Assembly: GCF_000471905.2 (NCBI RefSeq)
Contig: NW_006500103.1
Location: 3,037,383-3,101,382, forward strand
Reading direction: 5' to 3'
Source of the DNA: Amborella trichopoda
Lineage: Eukaryota; Streptophyta; Magnoliopsida; Amborellales; Amborellaceae
DNA: 64,000 nt
Shown: positions 59,281 to 64,000 of the stretch, in pieces
Numbering within the stretch: the first letter of the stretch is position 1
How the letters are laid out: each line of letters starts with the position of its first letter
Notes under the pieces: generated by a model
What the model was told of the DNA's origin: nothing
Seen by the model: the letters and a program-made list of their open reading frames with translations, nothing else
The model's database searches: none
Program-made: the position numbers and the translations under genes

Positions 59281-61477
59281 TAAGTCTAATAGCTACACTT
59301 TTTTGCCCAAAAGAATATATAATATATGACCATTTAATTATAGTACAAGAAAGACCTAATCACTAATCGGCATTTAGGCATTGGAAGTGATATCCAACAA
59401 ATTGAAGCTATGTCAAAGATTAAAAAAAATTGATTTTAATTTTATGCCCAGTCAATAACACATTTTCTACCCTTGATTTTCACATCTATTGGTGAGTGAT
59501 GATTGTGACTAAATGCTCTCATACGTACATTTCTTTTGCGAAAAATCGGCGCAAATATGTTAGGTTAATAGCTCACAACCGATGAGAAAACGACCAAATC
59601 ATCTCTCACAATTACAAAATTGGGACCTTCCTTGAATGGCAGCTAGTGTTTTGTAGCCTTGTTTACAAAATTTTGGAATCTCATTATTTGGCAAAAGAAG
59701 AAATGGGCCACATTCTAGTCTAAAAAATCCCCATTTATTTACCATTTTTTAATAATAAAGTTCAGGATCAATCGGTTAGCGCTTGACAATTTACAACGTT
59801 ATGTTTTAGGCTAAATTCCTAGCGGCTTTTTCTCTATTGACTCACCCAAAAAAAAGAAGATAATGACGAATTGAGATTTGTATAGCCGTTAAAAAAAAAT
59901 ATGACGATAATGACGGTCCAATTAATATGTTGCTATTAAAATGAACTATATCAAGATAAATCTATTAATACAAAGTTGACGCGGATTGGGACCTTGTCTA
60001 ACTTTTAGGGGCATTATAGTAATTTGTGCTTTATGATTTTGGGTTAGACTTTAGGCTTCTTTCTTTTTCAAAGAATACGCTTCTGGAAAGTTTAAGCTTT
60101 CTGTGTTTTGGAGAGGAATTTAATATTTTCGTTTTCAATTTTTTTTTTTCCTTTGAATACTCATACACTGGGCATCTCATGCTTTGGGCGTAATGTACTC
60201 TCTCTCCACTACCTATATCCCTCTCTCACCTTGTAAGACTCTGGGCCCGTCTGTCATACATTTCTTTTCACTTTAATTTATCCAAAATAAATTAATAAAT
60301 TACATTATTTGATTGTTTGTCATGTATCTTACATTGTGTATAATATTTTTAATTTTTAAATATCTTTGATAATTATCAACTTGGTGCGGTTATCTATACT
60401 TAAAAATATATGGTTTTTAACTAATTATTTAAAACGAAGTAAAATTATCATTTTAAAAAGACAAACTTATATATAAAACTGCCTGTAAGTTTATCATTTT
60501 TGACGAGGCTAATAACTTCACGAGGGATATTATCAAGCTGCAAATAATTCATTATTATGATTGATTTAATTGAAACAGTGAATCGCCTGTGATAATGAAT
60601 ATTTCCAAACAATGAGTCGGCTTAGATCATAGATGTGGCTAAATTAAACATTGGTTTCTAGTTTTGAAATGCCACTAGTTTCTTTCTCTATCTTATTTTA
60701 TGAGTTAACAATTGAAATAGAACCTAGGACATTAGGTTGTGGCTAAATTACCAATGCCTTCAATAAAGCCTTGAACATTTGTCATAAAAAAAAGAAAAAA
60801 AGGCAATGCCTTTACCCCCTTCCCTAAACACTGCTAGTTATCATTAAGACCTAATTGAAATAACCAGTCCAAACTCCAAACGGTTGAAGTTTGAATCACC
60901 GACTAGTGCTGGTTTGTTCCCTTGCAAGATTTTGATTAAAAACTTATTAAACGTGGTGTTTACCTAGTTTGGGTTAGTCAAATAAGTTTATTTTGAGTTA
61001 TGACTAAGAGTAATGATTTTATAGGACCTTCCCCCTCCTAATCAGACTGTAAAATAAAGTTGGCAACCCCTTTTCATATGGTTCATATTTTTAAGATACA
61101 CACATATATTACATAAGATCCAAATAACACACATATTACATAAGTTCTAAACAGTCGTTATTTAGGCTATTTTGACTGAACCAAGAACCCTGACCATTTA
61201 ATGGCATTGTGGTAATGCTTCTACAATAACTTATCTGTCTTGAGCAAGGGATTTCGTTCCAATGTACATTCCTGGCTAAGACCTTTCCTTCCTCGAGTTG
61301 GGCTCGATACAGTGTCCTTCTCCAGGCTAAAATACTTGTAGGGACTGGTGATGGGTGGGCTTCCCTCAAGTTGGGTTATTCATCTCCTAACTAAAACAAC
61401 CTATAGGGCTCGCAATGGGCTCGGTGGATGGGCCAAACCTATTCAGCCCATCCTAAAAATACTGGGGCCTCGATTGT
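59281..61477. other. Intergenic DNA
   Basis: AT-rich, with no recognised gene, transposon domain or tandem array. Confidence 0.4.
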
Positions 61478-61934
61478 TAGGGGCGGCAATGGACCCGCCT
61501 AGACTCGGGACCCGACGGGAAGACCCGAACTTGAGTTTGGGTATGGGCCAAAATAATATGGGTAATATGTAGGTATTCATAAATGTTGACAATACGTTTG
61601 TTTCTTAGGAATTTCTAGTTATTATGTAAAAGAGTAAAGAATGTGAGTATGTGTAACACGTGGGTATTCATAAATTTTGTACAATACTGTAAATGTTGCC
61701 AATAATACGATGGTAAAAAAAAGGCAAAAAAAAAAAAAAAAAGACTCATACTCATAAGATAGAATAGATCCAACCGGACCTGAGACTTGATGGGTAGATC
61801 TGACCTTAGGTTTGGGTATAAGTTTAAATTTTGAATCCGAAAGATCGAGTCCGGGTCTAAAACCTAGACTCGAATACTATTTAGTTTTGAATCAGGGTCC
61901 CGATCCAGCCTGACCCGACCCATTGCCACCATCC
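61478..61934. mobile_element. GC-rich hAT-like MITE
   Basis: Starts TAGGGGCGGCAATGGACCCG and ends with the inverted CGACCCATTGCCACCA. The arms are full of GACCCGA-type motifs. A related GC-rich piece is at about 62800-62900. Confidence 0.5.
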
Positions 61935-62356
61935 GTGTCGGTAGTGGCTGGGTCTTTAAGAACCACGGCCAGCCGGCAGAAAAAAAAAAACAAAAAAACT
62001 CCCTCTCTTAAAGCATCGACACTCTCTCTTTCTCTCTCTCCAAATTTAATACGAGGATCCGAGACCACGAGATCTTTGCAGACTGTACACATTTAATCAA
62101 TACTTCATCCAACCCCCTTGTATATGCATTTATTAGGGACCCTTCAAACTCTCTGTAAATAAAATCATAAATAAACAAATAAACCCACTGTATTTCTTTT
62201 CTTTTCTTTTCTTTTTTACTACTACTGTATGTTTTTTTTTTGACAAAATTTTCAACTACTCCCTCCCTCGAGCCATCTTTTTCTTGCATAGCCCTAATTA
62301 TGCCCTTAGGGTTCCCTCGTTTTGATAAAAATAAAAGCCAACTTTTGACGAAGGCC

Positions 62357-62710
62357 TTTCAACTTGAAGTTTCTCTCTCATCATTGCATGATATGAGAGG
62401 ATTACTAAAAAATCTTTCAACTTTGAAGTTTCTCTCTCATCATTGCACAATATGATAGCGCGGATAATAATATGACCAACATTCTTCAAAAGTTGATTAA
62501 ACCCCTCTTGGTCTAAGGAAAAGTGTGATTTGGAAAAAAGACTTTCTTTTTGGGGGTGTTTCGAAATTCAAACCCCACGTTTCTCTTTCAGGATTGTCAT
62601 AGGAGAGCTCAAATAATTTGAGCAAAGCTCCACTGTTGCCTTGATAACTGGATTCATGACAGGGTTCTCTCTCTCTCTACTGTTGCCTTGATAATTGAAT
62701 TCATGAAAGT

Positions 62711-62748
<38 letters not shown>

Positions 62749-62790
62749 TCCGGCCTTAGTTGGATCCAAGAAAGTGTATCTCTCTCCCTG
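62357..62790. repeat. CT-rich region with two tandem duplications
   Basis: A ~58-bp unit with AAGTTTCTCTCTCATCATTG occurs twice (about 62357-62455). A 47-bp unit, ACTGTTGCCTTGATAA.., occurs at 62632 and 62679 and continues into a CT run at about 62713-62745. Confidence 0.7.
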
Positions 62791-62979
62791 ATCACTGATA
62801 GGACTGTGAATGGGTCAGTTCGGGTCGGGTCGATCCTATCCCGGAATCCATTTAGTTCAGGTCCAAGTCATTGGACTCAACCCGACATATCAGATCGGGT
62901 TGGGTTTGGGTTGAGATATATATGGATTTTTTATACATGCATATGTATAATTTAATATATACATATATATAATTTATAT

Positions 62980-63375
62980 ATGGAAAAAGTTTATACAAGG
63001 ATGCAACCATGTATAATTATGGATGCATCTCAAAAATCCATAGCAAAAAGTAGTTTTAACGTTGAAAAACCCTTTGATTGATCATCTCAACATCGAGATG
63101 TATGACCATAAAAAATAAAGTGATTTTAAGTCTCAGAAATAGTGCGTTTTACAACATATTATCTACACCGTCCACTTTCAAGATTTTCATATGTTTAGAG
63201 ACCTACTTGATTTTAACCATTTTTTAAATTTAAAATTAGATATAAAAATAAATTTATAATTAGATATAAAAATAAATTTTGAGATAATCCTAAGAACATT
63301 TTACATCAAAATTATATACCATGATAAAATTTGAAGGTGCACCTTAGCTCTACAGATGCATTTGTGTGCCAACTT
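62980..63375 (+). mobile_element. MITE superfamily, subfamily A copy
   Basis: Starts AAAGTTTATACAAGGATGCA and contains TTGATCATCTCAACATCGAG. A short tandem duplication (ATTAGATATAAAAATAAATT) lies at about 63235-63280. Confidence 0.65.
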
Positions 63376-63404
63376 CACCTTTTATATATTATTTATAGAA
63401 AAAG

Positions 63405-63795
63405 ATCAAGTTTCTATAAGGCCTAGGCTTTATGAATAACCTCACCTCAAATCATTGTCTGAAAAGTGCTCTCGACAACAGAAATCTCAATGACGGTTAT
63501 AAAATCAATTTTCAACATTGACAAAAAAAATTGAAACTAAAAAATCGTCAAGATCTTGTAGATATTTGAAGACTTATTTTTAGGAAACAATATACGGTCT
63601 AGATAATTTGTTAAAATATACACCAATATTTAGGTTGTAAATCCTAATTTCTTTTCACAACCATAATGTTCTAGTCAAAATGATCGATGTAAAGCTTTTT
63701 CAATGCATGAATTATAAATTTTGATGAGTTTTTAGGTGGGGCTTTACTTGTTTTGATATGGCTGCAGCCCTATCAAACCATTTCACTATAGAAGA
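63405..63795 (+). mobile_element. MITE superfamily, subfamily C copy
   Basis: Starts AAGTTTCTATAAGGCCTAGG and ends GCAGCCCTATCAAACCATTT, directly after the subfamily A copy. Confidence 0.65.
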
Positions 63796-63875
63796 ACATA
63801 TAAATAGACCATTTACTTTGAATACAAGAGGTATCAATGGGAACAATCATATCTAATGATGGTAAGTGTATCATT

Positions 63876-63906
<31 letters not shown>

Positions 63907-63909
<3 letters not shown>

Positions 63910-64000
63910 AACATTACGACTAACGTTTATAGGTAGAAATAGAACATTGATTTCGTCTACGCTCATCACCGTCCAAAGTTCATCATGCGGTCACCATTGT
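63907..64000 (+). mobile_element. Fold-back MITE, family E, cut by the window end
   Basis: The left arm of family E (TTTATAGGTAGAAATAGAAC, then CTCATCACCGTCCAAAG) directly follows a TA run at 63879-63906. Confidence 0.6.

Noticed and set aside
1-64000. CRISPR array, prokaryotic operon or phage features
   Set aside because: Repeats are tandem or dispersed without regular spacers, and the genes are spliced plant genes.

Overview
This is a nuclear plant DNA window, AT-rich and dominated by repeats. Spliced genes with GT..AG introns encode plant-specific proteins (a DYW-class PPR pair, a BURP protein, a BTB-NPH3 protein), so the source is a flowering plant. The abundance of decayed RTE-type LINE tails and short inverted-repeat elements (MITEs) does not fix the order; I would not go beyond angiosperm. 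Coding density is low: five convincing protein genes in 64 kb.

Layout. 1-10.9 kb: no gene; MITEs, TA microsatellites, one LTR-like block (6.9-7.8 kb) and two GC-rich hAT-like MITEs. 11.0-15.0 kb (+): four-exon lipoyl(octanoyl) transferase (LIP2p-like), whose splice phases all join correctly. 17.7-19.2 kb (+): intronless DYW-class PPR gene, DYW2-like. 19.2-21.0 kb: repeats, including a 101-bp hairpin-bearing tandem duplication. 21.0-22.15 kb (-): BURP-domain protein with a TATA box and a poly(A) signal. 23.2-24.1 kb: LINE-1-type remnant. 27.4-28.9 kb (+): second intronless DYW-class PPR gene, MEF8-like. 29.8-42 kb: decayed material, including LINE RNase H remnants, an unrecognised gene relic with faint POP1 resemblance, a 200-bp tandem repeat and a heavily deleted Ty1/copia element between 170-bp LTRs. 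44-47.8 kb: MITE cluster. 48.1-55.6 kb (-): four-exon NPH3/BTB gene with a 3.9-kb last intron. 56-64 kb: a 53-bp tandem repeat, an RTE LINE 3' end, a hAT-like MITE and a further MITE cluster.

Functional links. The two PPR genes belong to the same small DYW2/MEF8 class of organelle RNA editing factors and sit 8.2 kb apart on the same strand, so they look like an old local duplication. LIP2p is also an organelle-targeted enzyme (octanoyl transfer from acyl carrier protein to lipoate-dependent enzymes). The BURP and NPH3 genes appear unrelated to these.

The most unusual signals are: (i) the 5' end of NPH3 exon 4, with its splice acceptor, present three times in tandem, two copies decayed inside the intron; (ii) one MITE superfamily in about 15-17 copies with a conserved internal hairpin; (iii) a second fold-back group sharing a conserved central hairpin and sometimes broken close to it; (iv) MITEs repeatedly abutting TA microsatellites. 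I found no wholly new gene system.
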